A stretch of 64,000 nucleotides of DNA from Rhopalosiphum padi. Lineage: Eukaryota; Arthropoda; Insecta; Hemiptera; Aphididae. Where the stretch lies: the NCBI RefSeq assembly GCF_020882245.1, contig NW_026869996.1:7800969-7864968 (forward strand). The letters run 5' to 3'. The translations under genes and the position numbers were made by a program. Below, one piece after another: positions 1-11,580 of this stretch (the first letter of the stretch is position 1; each line of letters starts with the position of its first letter). The notes under the pieces are model-generated. The model had not been told where the DNA came from. It made no database searches and was given only the letters and a program-made list of their open reading frames with translations.

Positions 1-1267
1 CCAAAATCCATCTTTTTTATGTAAAGATGGCCGAAACCCCATGTAATTTGTAAAGAATTGTCCAAAAATCCATGTATCTTATGTAAAAATGGCCAAAAAT
101 CCATATAAATTATGTAAAAATGGCCAAAACCCCATGTTATTTGTGAAGAATTGTCCAATAATCCATGTATTTTATGTAAAAATTGCCAAAAAACTAAGTA
201 AATTATGTAAAAATGGTCAAAAATCCATGTAATTTGTGAAGAATTGTCCAAAAATCCATGTATTTTATGTAAAAATGGCCAATAATCCATGAAATTTGTT
301 TAGAATTGTCCAAAAATCCATGAAAATTGTGAAGAATTGTCCAAAATCCATCTTTTTTATGTAATGTTGGCCGAAACCCTATGTAATTTGTGAAGAATTG
401 TCCAAAAATCCATGAAAAATGTGAAGAATTGTCCAAAATCCATCTTTTTTATGTAAAGATGGCCAAAACCCCATGTAATTTGTGAAGAATTGTCCAAAAA
501 TCCATGTATTTTATGTAAAAATGGCCAATAATCCATGAAATTTGTTTAGAATTGTCCAAAAATCCATGAAAATTGTGAAGAATTGTCCAAATATCCATCT
601 TTTTTATGTAAAGTTGGCCGAAACCCTATGTAATTTGTGAAGAATTGTCCAAAAATCCATGATAAATGTGAAGAATTGTCCAAAATCCATCTTTTTTATG
701 TAAAGATGGCCAAAACCCCATGTAATTTGTGAAAAAATTGTCCAAGAATCCATGTATTTTATGTAAAAATGGCCAATTATCCATGAAATTTGTTTAGAAT
801 TGTCCAAAAATCCATGTATTTTATGTAAAAATGGCTAATTATTCATGAAATTTGTGTAGAATTGTCCAAAATCCATGTAATTTGTGAAGAATTGTCCAAA
901 AATCTATGTATTTTATGTAAAAATGGCCAAAAATTGATGTTACTTATGTAGAATTGTTCGAAATCCCATAAAAATAGTGAAGAAATGTCTGAAAATCCAT
1001 GCATCTTATGTAAAAATGGCCAAAAATCAATATCAATTATGTAAAAATGGCCAAAACCCCATGTTATTTGTGAAGAATTGTCCAAAAATCCATGAAAATT
1101 GTGAAGAATTGTCCAAAATCTATGTATTTTATGTAAAAATGACCAAAAATCCATATAAATTATGTAAAAATGGTTTAAAATTCATGTATTTTATGTAAAA
1201 ATGGCCAATTATTCATGAAATTTGTGTAGAATTGTTTAATAAATCCATGAAAATTGTGAAAAATTGT
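1..1267. repeat. 41-monomer HOR, copy 1 (1,267 bp)
   Basis: The window opens with the monomer CCAAAATCCATCTTTTTT, then a GAAACCCCATG monomer carrying the rare tail TTGTAAAGAATTG. The same order returns at 1268 and, with changes, at 2539. The unit also carries ACTAAGTAA, GATGTTACTTATGTAG and CATGCATCTTATG variants that recur in the next copy. Its left edge is set by the window, so the phase is arbitrary. Confidence 0.85.
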
Positions 1268-2538
1268 CCAAAATCCATCTTTTTTATGTAAAGATGGCCG
1301 AAACCCCATGTAATTTGTAAAGAATTGTCCAAAAATCCATGTATCTTATGTAAAAATGGCCAAAAATCCATATAAATTATGTAAAAATGGCCAAAACCCC
1401 ATGTTATTTGTGAAGAATTGTCCAAAAATCCATGTATTTTATGTAAAAATTGCCAAAAAACTAAGTAATTATGTAAAAAATGGTCAAAAATCCATGTAAT
1501 TTGTGAAGAATTGTCCAAAAAATCCATGTATTTTATGTAAAAATGGCCAATAATCCATGAAATTTGTTTAGAATTGTCCAAAAATCCATGAAAATTGTGA
1601 AGAATTGTCCAAAATCCATCTTTTTTATGTAAAGTTGGCCGAAACCCTATGTAATTTGTGAAGAATTGTCCATAAAATCCATGAAAAATGTGAAGAATTG
1701 TCCAAAATCCATCTTTTTTATGTAAAGATGGCCAAAACCCCATGTAATTTGTGAAGAATTGTCCAAAAATCCATGTATTTTATGTAAAAATGGCCAATAA
1801 TCCATGAAATTTGTTTAGAATTGTCCAAAAATCCATGAAAATTGTGAAGAATTGTCCAAAAATCCATCTTTTTTATGTAAAGTTGGCCGAAAACCTATGT
1901 AATTTGTGAAGAATTGTCCAAAAATCCATGAAAAATGTGAAGAATTGTCCAAAATCCATCTTTTTTATGTAAAGATGGCCTAAAACCCCATGTAATTTGT
2001 GAAAAAATTGTCCAAGAATCCATGTATTTTATGTAAAAATGGCCAATTATCCATGAAATTTGTTTAGAATTGTCCAAAAATCCATGTATTTTATGTAAAA
2101 ATTGCTAATTATTCATGAAATTTGTGTAGAATTGTCCAAAAATCCATGTAATTTGTGAAGAATTGTCCAAAAATCTATGTATTTTATGTAAAAAATGGCC
2201 AAAAATTGATGTTACTTATGTAGAATTGTTCGAAATCCCATAAAAATAGTGAAGAAATGTCTGAAAATCCATGCATCTTATGTAAAAATGGCCAAAAATC
2301 AATATCAATTATGTAAAAATGGCCAAAACCCCATGTTATTTGTGAAGAATTGTCCAAAAATCCATGAAAATTGTGAAGAATTGTCCAAAATCTATGTATT
2401 TTATGTAAAAATGACCAAAAATCCATATAAATTATGTAAAAATGGTTAAAAATTCATGTATTTTATGTAAAAATGGCCAATTATTCATGAAATTTGTGTA
2501 GAATTGTTTAAAAATCCATGAAAATTGTGAAAAATTGT
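1268..2538. repeat. 41-monomer HOR, copy 2 (1,271 bp = 41 x 31)
   Basis: This copy follows copy 1 directly, with the same variant order (TTGTAAAGAATTG, ACTAAGTAA, GATGTTACTTATGTAG, CATGCATCTTATG). The length is exactly 41 monomers. Differences from copy 1 are scattered single-base changes and one-base indels in A-runs. Confidence 0.85.
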
Positions 2539-3030
2539 CCAAAATCCATCTTTTTTATGTAAAGATGGCCGAAACCCCATGTAATTTGTGAAGAATTGTC
2601 CAAAAATCCATGTATCTTGTGTAAAAATGGCCAAAAATCCATATAAATTATGTAAAAATGGCCAAAACCCCATGTTATTTGTGAAGAATTGTCCAAAAAT
2701 CCATGTATTTTATGTAAAAATTGCCAAAAAAACTAAGTAAATTATGTAAAAATGGTCAAAAATCCATGTAATTTGTGAAGAATTGTCCAAAAATCCATGT
2801 ATTTTATGTAAAAATGGCCAATAATCCATGAAATTTGTTTAGAATTGTCCAAAAATCCATGAAAATTGTGAAGAATTGTCCAAAATCCATCTTTTTTATG
2901 TAAAGTCGGCCGAAACCCCATGTAATTTGTGAAGAATTGTCCAAAAATCCATGAAAAATGTGAAGAAATTGTCCAAAATCCATCTTTTTTATGTAAAGAT
3001 GGCCGAAACCCCATGTAATTTGTGAAGAAT
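2539..3030. repeat. Truncated third copy of the 41-monomer HOR
   Basis: The first roughly 490 bp of the HOR are repeated, with TTGTGAAGAATTG in place of TTGTAAAGAATTG and TATCTTGTG in place of TATCTTATG. Near 3030 it switches to a different monomer order, beginning TTCCATGTATCTTATG and then TTGAAGTTACTTATGGAG. The switch point is approximate because neighbouring monomers are so alike. Confidence 0.7.
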
Positions 3031-4114
3031 TGTCCAAAAATTCCATGTATCTTATGTAAATATGGCCAAAAATTGAAGTTACTTATGGAGAATTGGTCGA
3101 AATCCCATAAAAATAGTGAAGAATTGTCTAAAAATCCATGTATCTTATGTAAAAATGGCCAAAAATCCATATCAGTTATGTAAAAATGGCCAAAACCCCA
3201 TGTTATTTGTGAAAAAATTGTCCAAGAATCCATGTATTTTATGTAAAAATGGCCAATTATCCATGAAATTTAATTAGAATTGTCCAAAAATCCATGTATT
3301 TTATGTAAAAATGGCTAATTAATCATGAAATTTGTGTAGAATTGTCCAAAAATCCATGAAAATTGTGAAGAATTGTCCAAAATCCATCTTTTTTATGTAA
3401 AGATGGCCGAAACCCCATGTAATTTGTGAAGAATTGTCCAAAAATCCATGTATTTTCTGTAAAAATGGCCAATAATCCATGAAATTTGTTTAGAATTGTC
3501 CAAAATTCCATGTATCTTATGTAAAAATGGCCAAAAATTGAAGTTACTTTGGAGAATTGGTCGAAATCCCATAAAAATAGTGAAGAATTGTCTAAAAATC
3601 CATGTATCTTATGTAAAAATGGCCAAAAATCCATATCAATTATGTAAAAATGGCCAAAACCCCATGTTATTTGTGAAAAAATTGTCCAAGAATCCATGTA
3701 TTTTATGTAAAAATGGCCAATTATCCATGAAATTTGTTTAGAATTGTCCAAAAATCCATGTATTTTATGTAAAAATGGCTAATTATTCATGAAATTTGTG
3801 TAGAATTGTCCAAAAATCCATGAAAATTGTGAAGAATTGTCCAAAATCCATCTTTTTTATGTAAAGATGGCCGAAACCCCATGTAATTTGTGAAGAATTG
3901 TCCAAAAATCCATGTATTTTCTGTTAAAAATGGCCAATAATCCATGAAATTTGTGTAGAATTGTCCAAAAATCCATGAAAATTGTGAAGAATTGTCCAAA
4001 ATCCATCTTTTTTATGTAAAGATGGCCGAAACCCCATGTAATTTGTGAAGAATTGTCCAAAAATCCATGTATTTTCTGTAAAAATGGCCAATAATCCATG
4101 AAATTTGTTTAGAA
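3031..4114. repeat. Local 15-monomer (465-bp) tandem unit with an expanded second copy
   Basis: The diagnostic monomer AAGTTACTTATGGAG occurs at 3076 and its variant AAGTTACTTTGGAG at 3541, a spacing of 465 bp (15 x 31). The next relative, AAGTTACTTATAAGG, is at 4160, 619 bp on (20 monomers). The longer interval holds an extra five-monomer stretch around 3787-3999, where GTGTAGAATTGTCC recurs. The same 465-bp spacing appears at 13483/13948 and 17288/17753. Confidence 0.75.
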
Positions 4115-6060
4115 TTGTCCAAAATTCCATGTATCTTATGTAAAAATGGCCAAAAATTGAAGTTACTTATAAGGAATTGGTCGAAATCCCATAAAAACAG
4201 TGAAGAATTGTCTAAAAATCCATGTATCTTATGTAAAAATGGCCAAAAATCCATATCAATTATGTAAAAATGGCCAAAACCCCATGTTATTTGTGAAAAA
4301 ATTGTCCAAGAATCCATGTATTTTATGTAAAAATGGCCAATTATCCATGAAATTTGTTTAGAATTGTCCAAAAATCCATGAAAATTGTGAAGAATTGTCC
4401 AAAATCCATCTTTTATATGTAAAGATGGCCGAAACCCCATGTAATTTGTGAAGAATTGACCAAAAATCCATGTATTTTATGTAAAAATGGCCAAAATCCA
4501 TCTTTTTTATGTAAAGATGGCCGAAACCCCATGTAATTTGTGAAGAATTGACCAAAAAATCTATGTATTTTATGTAAAAATGGCCAATAATTGAAGTTAC
4601 TTATGGAGAATTGGTCGAAATCCCATAAAAATAGTGAAGAATTGTCTAAAAATCCATGTATCTTATGTAAAAAATGGCCAAAAATCCATATCAATTATGT
4701 AAAAATGGCCAAAACCCCATGTTATTTTTGAAGAATTGTCCAAAAATCCATGTATTTTATGTAAAAATGGCTAATTATTCATGAAATTGGTGTATGAATT
4801 GTCCAAATATCCATGAAAATTGTGAAGAATTGTCCAAAATCCATCTTTTTTTTGTAAAGATGGCCGAAACCCCATGTAATTTGTGAAGAATTGACCAAAA
4901 ATCCATGTATTTTATGTAAAAATGGCCAAAAATCCATATCAATTATGTAAAAATGGCCAAAACCCCATGTTATTTGTGAAGAATTGTCCGAAAATCCATA
5001 TATTTTATGTAAATAATGGCCAATAATCCATGAAATTTGTTTAGAATTGTCCAAAAAATCCATGAAAATTGTGAAGAATTGTCCAAAATCCATCTTTTTT
5101 ATGTAAAGATGGCCGAAACCCCATGTATCTTATGTAAAAATGGCCAAAAATCCATAAAAATTATGTAAAAATTGCCAAACCCCCATGTTATTTGTGAAGA
5201 ATTGTCCAAAAATCCATGTATTACATGTAATTAATGGCTAAAACTCAGTGTAATTTTTGATGAATAGTCTAAAAATCCATGTATTTTATGAGGAAAATGG
5301 GCAAAAATCCATGTATTTTATGTAATAATGGCCAATTATTCATGAAATTTTTGTAGAATTGTCCAAAAATCCATGAAAATTGAGAAGAAATTGTCCAAAA
5401 TCCATCTTTTTTATGTAAAGATGGCCGAAACCCATGTAATTTGTGAAGAATTGTCCAAATATCCATGTAATTTGTGATGAATTGTCCAAAAATCCATGTA
5501 TTTTATGTAAAAATGGCCAATAATCCATGAAATTTGTTTAGAATTGTTTAAAAATCCATGAAAATTGTGAAAAATTGTCCAAAATCCATCTTTTTTATGT
5601 AAAGATGGCCGAAACCCCATGTAATTTGTAAAGAATTGTCCAAAAATCCATGTATCTTATGTAAAAATGGCCAAAAATCCATATAAATTATGTAAAAATG
5701 GCCAAAACCCCATGTTATTTGTGAAGAATTGTCCAAAAATCCATGTATTTTATGTAAAAATTGCCAAAAAACTAAGTAAATTATGTAAAAATGGTCAAAA
5801 ATCCATGTAATTTGTGAAGAATTGTCCAAAAATCCATGTATTTTATGTAAAAATGGCCAATAATCCATGAAATTTGTTTAGAATTGTCCAAAAATCCATG
5901 AAAATTGTGAAGAATTGTCCAAAATCCATCTTTTTTATGTAAAGTTGGCCGAAACCCCATGTAATTTGTGAAGAATTGTCCAAAAATCCATGAAAAATGT
6001 GAAGAATTGTCCAAAATCCATCTTTTTTATGTAAAGATGGCCAAAACCCCATGTAATTTG
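4115..6060. repeat. Composite block duplicated about 13.59 kb downstream
   Basis: The monomer order here matches 17.7-19.65 kb: AAGTTACTTATAAGG at 4160 and 17753, CATCTTTTTTTTG-type monomers, ACTCAGTG at 5243 and 18830, TTGTAAAGAATTG near 5629 and 19215, and ACTAAGTAA after it. The offset is 13,587-13,593 bp. The copy here has more private changes, such as TTACATGTAATTAATGG just before ACTCAGTG. A shorter related copy lies near 11.6-12.96 kb but lacks about 563 bp, including the ACTCAGTG monomer. Confidence 0.75.
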
Positions 6061-6937
6061 TGAAGAATTTTTCAAAAATCTATGTAATTTATGTAAAAAT
6101 GGCCAAAAATTTGATGTTACTTGTGTAGAATTGTTCGAAATCCCATAAAAATAGTGAAGAAATGTCTGAAAATCCATGCATCTTATGTATAAATGGCCAA
6201 AAAATCAATATCAATTATGTAAAAATGGCCAAAACCCCATGTTATTTGTGAAGAATTGTCCAAAAATCCATGAAAATTGTGAAGAATTGTCCAAAATCTA
6301 TGTATTTTATGTAAAAATGGTCAAATATCCATGTACTATCTTTAAAAATGGTCATAAATCCATGTAATTTGTGTAAAAATTGCCAAAAAATTGATGTTAC
6401 TTATGTAGAATTGGTCGAAATCCCATAAAAATAGTGTAGAAATGTCTGAAAATCCATGTATCTTATGTAAAAATGGCCAAAAATCCATATCAATTATGTA
6501 AAAATAGCCAAAACCCCATGTTATTTGTGAAGAATTGTCCAAAAATCCATGTATTTCATGTAATAATGGCTAAAACTCAGTGTAATTGGTGATGAATAGT
6601 CTAAAAATCCATGTATTTTATGTAATAATGGCCAATTATTCATGAAATTTATGTAGAATTGTCCAAAATTCCATGAAAATTGTGAAGAATTGTCCAAAAT
6701 CCATCTTTTTTATTGTAAAAATAGCCAAAACCCCATGTAATTTGTGAAGAATTGTCTAAAAATACATGTATCTTATGTAAAAATGGCCAAAAATCCATAT
6801 CAATTATGTAAAAATGGCCAAAAAATCCATATAAATTATGTAAAAATGGTAAAAAATCCATGTATTTTATGTAATAATGGCCATTATTCATGAAATTTGT
6901 GTAGAATTGTTTAAAAATCCATGAAAATTGTGAAAAA
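6061..6937. repeat. Diverged satellite, entry to the variant-rich island
   Basis: From about 6061 the monomers become more diverse: GAATTTTTCAAAAATC, TATGTATAAATGG, CCATGTACTATCTTTAAAAA and AATTGGTGATGAATAG occur. It carries an ACTCAGTG monomer at 6575 with the AATTGGTGATG tail, which differs from the ATTTTTGATG tail at most other anchors. Parts recur near 8.2-8.7 and 9.2-9.7 kb. Confidence 0.7.
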
Positions 6938-7865
6938 TTGTCCAAAATCCATCTTTTTTATGTAAAAATGGCCAAAACCCCATATTATTTGTGAAGAATT
7001 GTCCAAAAATCCAAGTATTTTATGTAAAAATTGCCATAAATCTAAGTAAATTATGTGAAAATGATCAAAAATCCATATAATTTGTGAAGAGTTTTCCATA
7101 AATCCATGAAAATTGTGAAGAATTGTCCAAAATCTATGTATTTTATGTAAAACTGACCAAAAATCCATATAAATTATGTAAAAATGGTAAAAAATCCATA
7201 TATTTTATGTAATAATGGCCAATTATTCATGAAATTTGTGTAGAATTGTTTAAAATTCCATGAAAATTGTGAAAAATTGTCCAAAATCCATCTTTTTTAT
7301 GTAAAGATGGCCGAAACCCCATGTAATTTGTAAAGAATTGTCCAAAAATCCATGTATCTTATGTAAAAATGGCCAAAAATCAATATCAATTATGTAAAAA
7401 TGGCCAAAACCCCATGTTATTTGTGAAGAATTGTCCAAAAATCCATGTATTTCATGTAATAATGGCTAAAACTCAGTGTAATTTGTGATGAATAGTCTAA
7501 AAATCCATGTATTTTATGAAAAAATGGGCAAAAATACATGTAATTTGTGAAGAATTGACAAAAATCCATAAAATTTATGTAAAATTGGTAATAAATCCAT
7601 GTAGTTTATGTAAAAATGGTCAAAAATCACATGTAATTTGTTTAAAAATTTGCCAAAACCCCATGTTATTTGTGAAGAATTGTTCAAAAATCCATGTATT
7701 TCATATAATAATGGCCAAAACCCCATGTAATTTGTGATGAATAGTCTAAAAATCCATGTATTTTATGAAAAAATGGGCAAAAATACATGTAATTTGTGAA
7801 GAATTGTCCAAAAATCCATGTATTTTATGTAAAAATGGTCAAAAATACATGTAATTTGTGAAGAA
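6938..7865. repeat. Segment A1 (928 bp) of the nested duplication
   Basis: This segment starts TTGTCCAAAATCCATC and includes ACTCAGTG at 7471 with an ATTTGTGATG tail. It is repeated at about 9970-10899, an offset of 3,032-3,034 bp. Distinctive shared variants are AATCTAAGTAAATTATGTG, GAAAATGATC, CATGTAGTTTATG and AATCACATGTAATTTG. Small differences include GAAGAGTTTTCC here against GATGAGTTGTCC in the second copy. Confidence 0.85.
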
Positions 7866-8917
7866 TTGTCCATAAATCCATGTAATTTGTGAAGAATTGT
7901 CCAAAAATCCATGTATTTTATGCAAAAATGGCTAAAAATCCATTTAAATTATGTAAAAATGGTCAAAAATACATGTTATTTGTGAAGAATTGTCCATAAA
8001 TCCATGAAATTTGTTTAGAATTGTCCAAAATTCCATGTATCTTATGAAAAATTGGCCTAAAATTGAAGTTACTTTTGTAGAATTGGTCGAAATCCCATAA
8101 AAATAGTGAAGAAATGTCTGAAAATCCATGTATCTTATGTAAAAATGGCCAAAAATCCATATCAATTATGTAAAAATGGTCAAAAATCCATGTACTATCT
8201 TTAAAAATGGTCATAAATCCATGTAATTTGTGTAAAAATTGCCAAAAATTGATGTTACTTATGTAGAATTGGTCGAAATCCCATAAAAATAGTGTAGAAA
8301 TGTCTGAAAATCCATGTATCTTATGTAAAAATGGCCAAAAATCCATATCAATTATGTAAAAATAGCCAAAACCCCATGTTATTTGTGAAGAATTGTCCAA
8401 AAATCCATGTATTTCATGTAATAATGGCTAAAACTCAGTGTAATTGGTGATGAATAGTCTAAAAATCCATGTATTTTATGTAATAATGGCCAATTATTCA
8501 TGAAATTTATGTAGAATTGTCCAAAATTCCATGAAAATTGTGAAGAATTGTCCAAAATCCATCTTTTTTATGTAAAAATAGCCAAAACCGCATGTAATTT
8601 GTGAAGAATTGTCTAAAAATACATGTATCTTATGTAAAAATGGCCAAAAATCCATATCAATTATGTAAAAATGGCCAAAAATCTAAGTAAATTATGTAAA
8701 AATGGTCAAAAATCCATGTAATTTGTGAAGAATTGTCCATAAATCCATGAAAATTGTGAAGAATTGTCCAAAATCTATGTATTTTATGTAATACTGACCA
8801 AAAATCCATATAAATTATGTAAAAATGGTAAAAAATCCATGTATTTTATGTAAAAATGGCCAATTATTCATGAAATTTGTGTAGAATTGTTTAAAAATCC
8901 ATGAAAATTGTGAAGAA
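7866..8917. repeat. Segment B1 (1,052 bp, 34 monomers) of the nested duplication
   Basis: This begins TTGTCCATAAATCCATG and ends with TTTAAAAATCCATGAAAATT. The next 1,052 bp repeat it in the same order, with ACTCAGTG at 8433 and again at 9485. Shared rarities are CCTAAAATTGAAGTTAC, CCATGTACTATC and AATTGGTGATG. A single-base variant, AAACCGCATG (near 8588), is private to this copy. Confidence 0.88.
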
Positions 8918-9969
8918 TTGTCCATAAATCCATGTAATTTGTGAAGAATTGTCCAAAAATCCATGTATTTTATGCAAAAATGGCTAAAAATCCATTTAAA
9001 TTATGTAAAAATGGTCAAAAATACATGTTATTTGTGAAGAATTGTCCATAAATCCATGAAATTTGTTTAGAATTGTCCAAAATTCCATGTATCTTATGAA
9101 AAATGGCCTAAAATTGAAGTTACTTTTGTAGAATTGGTCGAAATCCCATAAAAATAGTGAAGAAATGTCTGAAAATCCATGTATCTTATGTAAAAATGGC
9201 CAAAAATCCATATCAATTATGTAAAAATGGTCAAAAATCCATGTACTATCTTTAAAAATGGTCATAAATCCATGTAATTTGTGTTAAAATTGCCAAAAAT
9301 TGATGTTACTTATGTAGAATTGGTCGAAATCCCATAAAAATAGTGTAGAAATGTCTGAAAATCCATGTATCTTATGTAAAAATGGCCAAAAATCCATATC
9401 AATTATGTAAAAATAGCCAAAACCCCATGTTATTTGTGAAGAATTGTCCAAAAAATCCATGTATTTCATGTAATAATGGCTAAAACTCAGTGTAATTGGT
9501 GATGAATAGTCTAAAAATCCATGTATTTTATGTAATAATGGCCAATTATTCATGAAATTTATGTAGAATTGTCCAAAATTCCATGAAAATTGTGAAGAAT
9601 TGTCCAAAATCCATCTTTTTTATGTAAAAATAGCCAAAACCCCATGTAATTTGTGAAGAATTGTCTAAAAATACATGTATCTTATGTAAAAATGGCCAAA
9701 AATCCATATCAATTATGTAAAAATGGCCAAAAATCTAAGTAAATTATGTAAAAATGGTCAAAAATCCATGTAATTTGTGAAGAATTGTCCATAAATCCAT
9801 GAAAATTGTGAAGAATTGTCCAAAATCTATGTATTTTATGTAATACTGACCAAAAATCCATATAAATTATGTAAAAATGGTAAAAAATCCATGTATTTTA
9901 TGTAATAATGGCCAATTATTCATGAAATTTGTGTAGAATTGTTTAAAAATCCATGAAAATTGTGAAAAA
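8918..9969. repeat. Segment B2 (1,052 bp), direct tandem copy of B1
   Basis: Immediate tandem copy of 7866-8917 at an offset of exactly 1,052 bp. Differences are few: one base fewer in the A-run before GGCCTAAAATTG, GTGTTAAAATTG in place of GTGTAAAAATTG, and one extra A near 9450. Such similarity between neighbouring copies in an otherwise diverged island suggests a recent unequal exchange. Confidence 0.88.
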
Positions 9970-11580
9970 TTGTCCAAAATCCATCTTTTTTATGTAAAAA
10001 TGGCCAAAACCCCATGTTATTTGTGAAGAATTGTCCAAAAATCCAAGTATTTTATGTAAAAAATTGCCATAAATCTAAGTAAATTATGTGAAAATGATCA
10101 AAAATCCATATAATTTGTGATGAGTTGTCCATAAATCCATGAAAATTGTGAAGAATTGTCCAAAATCTATGTATTTTATGTAAAACTGACCAAAAATCCA
10201 TATAAATTATGTAAAAAATGGTAAAAAATCCATATATTTTATGTAATAATGGCCAATTATTCATGAAATTTGTGTAGAATTGTTTAAAATTCCATGAAAA
10301 TTGTGAAAAATTGTCCAAAATCCATCTTTTTTATGTAAAGATGGCCGAAACCCCATGTAATTTGTAAAGAATTGTCCAAAAATCCATGTATCTTATGTAA
10401 AAATGGCCAAAAATCAATATCAATTATGTAAAAATGGCCAAAACCCCATGTTATTTGTGAAGAATTGTCCAAAAATCCATGTATTTCATGTAATAATGGC
10501 TAAAACTCAGTGTAATTTGTGATGAATAGTCTAAAAATCCATGTATTTTATGAAAAAATGGGCAAAAATACATGTAATTTGTGAAGAATTGACAAAAATC
10601 CATAAAATTTATGTAAAATTGGTAATAAATCCATGTAGTTTATGTAAAAATGGTCAAAAATCACATGTAATTTGTTTAAAAATTTGCCAAAACCCCATGT
10701 TATTTGTGAAGAATTGTTCAAAAATCCATGTATTTCATATAATAATGGCCAAAACCCCATGTAATTTGTGATGAATAGTCTAAAAATCCATGTATTTTAT
10801 GAAAAAATGGGCAAAAATACATGTAATTTGTGAAGAATTGTCCAAAAATCCATGTATTTTATGTAAAAATGGTCAAAAATACATGTAATTTGTGAAGAAT
10901 TGTCCATAAATCCATGTAATTTGTGAAGAATTGTCCAAAAATCCATGTATTTTATGCAAAAATGGCTAAAAATCCATTTAAATTATGTAAAAATGGTCAA
11001 AAATACATGTTATTTGTGAAGAATTGTCCATAAATCCATGAAATTTGTTTAGAATTGTCCAAAATTCCATGTATCTTATGAAAAATGGCCTAAAATTGAA
11101 GTTACTTTTGTAGAATTGGTCGAAATCCCATAAAAATAGTGAAGAAATGTCTGAAAATCCATGTATCTTATGTAAAAATGGCCAAAAATCCATATCAATT
11201 ATGTAAAAATGGTCAAAAATCCATGTACTATCTTTAAAAATGGTCATAAATCCATGTAATTTGTGTAAAAATTGCCAAAAATTGATGTTACTTATGTAGA
11301 ATTGGTCGAAATCCCATAAAAATAGTGTAGAAATGTCTGAAAATCCATGTATCTTATGTAAAAATGGCCAAAAATCCATATCAATTATGTAAAAATAGCC
11401 AAAACCCCATGTTATTTGTGAAGAATTGTCCAAAAATCCATGTATTTCATGTAATAATGGCTAAAACTCAGTGTAATTGGTGATGAATAGTCTAAAAATC
11501 CATGTATTTTATGTAATAATGGCCAATTATTCATGAAATTTATGTAGAATTGTCCAAAATTCCATGAAAATTGTGAAGAA
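9970..11580. repeat. Segments A2 plus truncated B3 of the nested duplication
   Basis: Bases 9970 to about 10899 repeat segment A1 (ACTCAGTG at 10505). From 10900 to 11580 the first roughly 680 bp of segment B follow (ACTCAGTG at 11466). The B copy stops abruptly at 11580, inside TTGTGAAGAA, and the next bases continue as a different HOR (TTGTCCAAAATTCCATG). The block order from 6938 is therefore A-B-B-A-partial B. Confidence 0.85.

Noticed and set aside
6061..11580. Inserted mobile element as the cause of the diverged island
   Set aside because: All of it is still 31-bp monomers in register, with no terminal inverted repeats, target-site duplication, or coding sequence.
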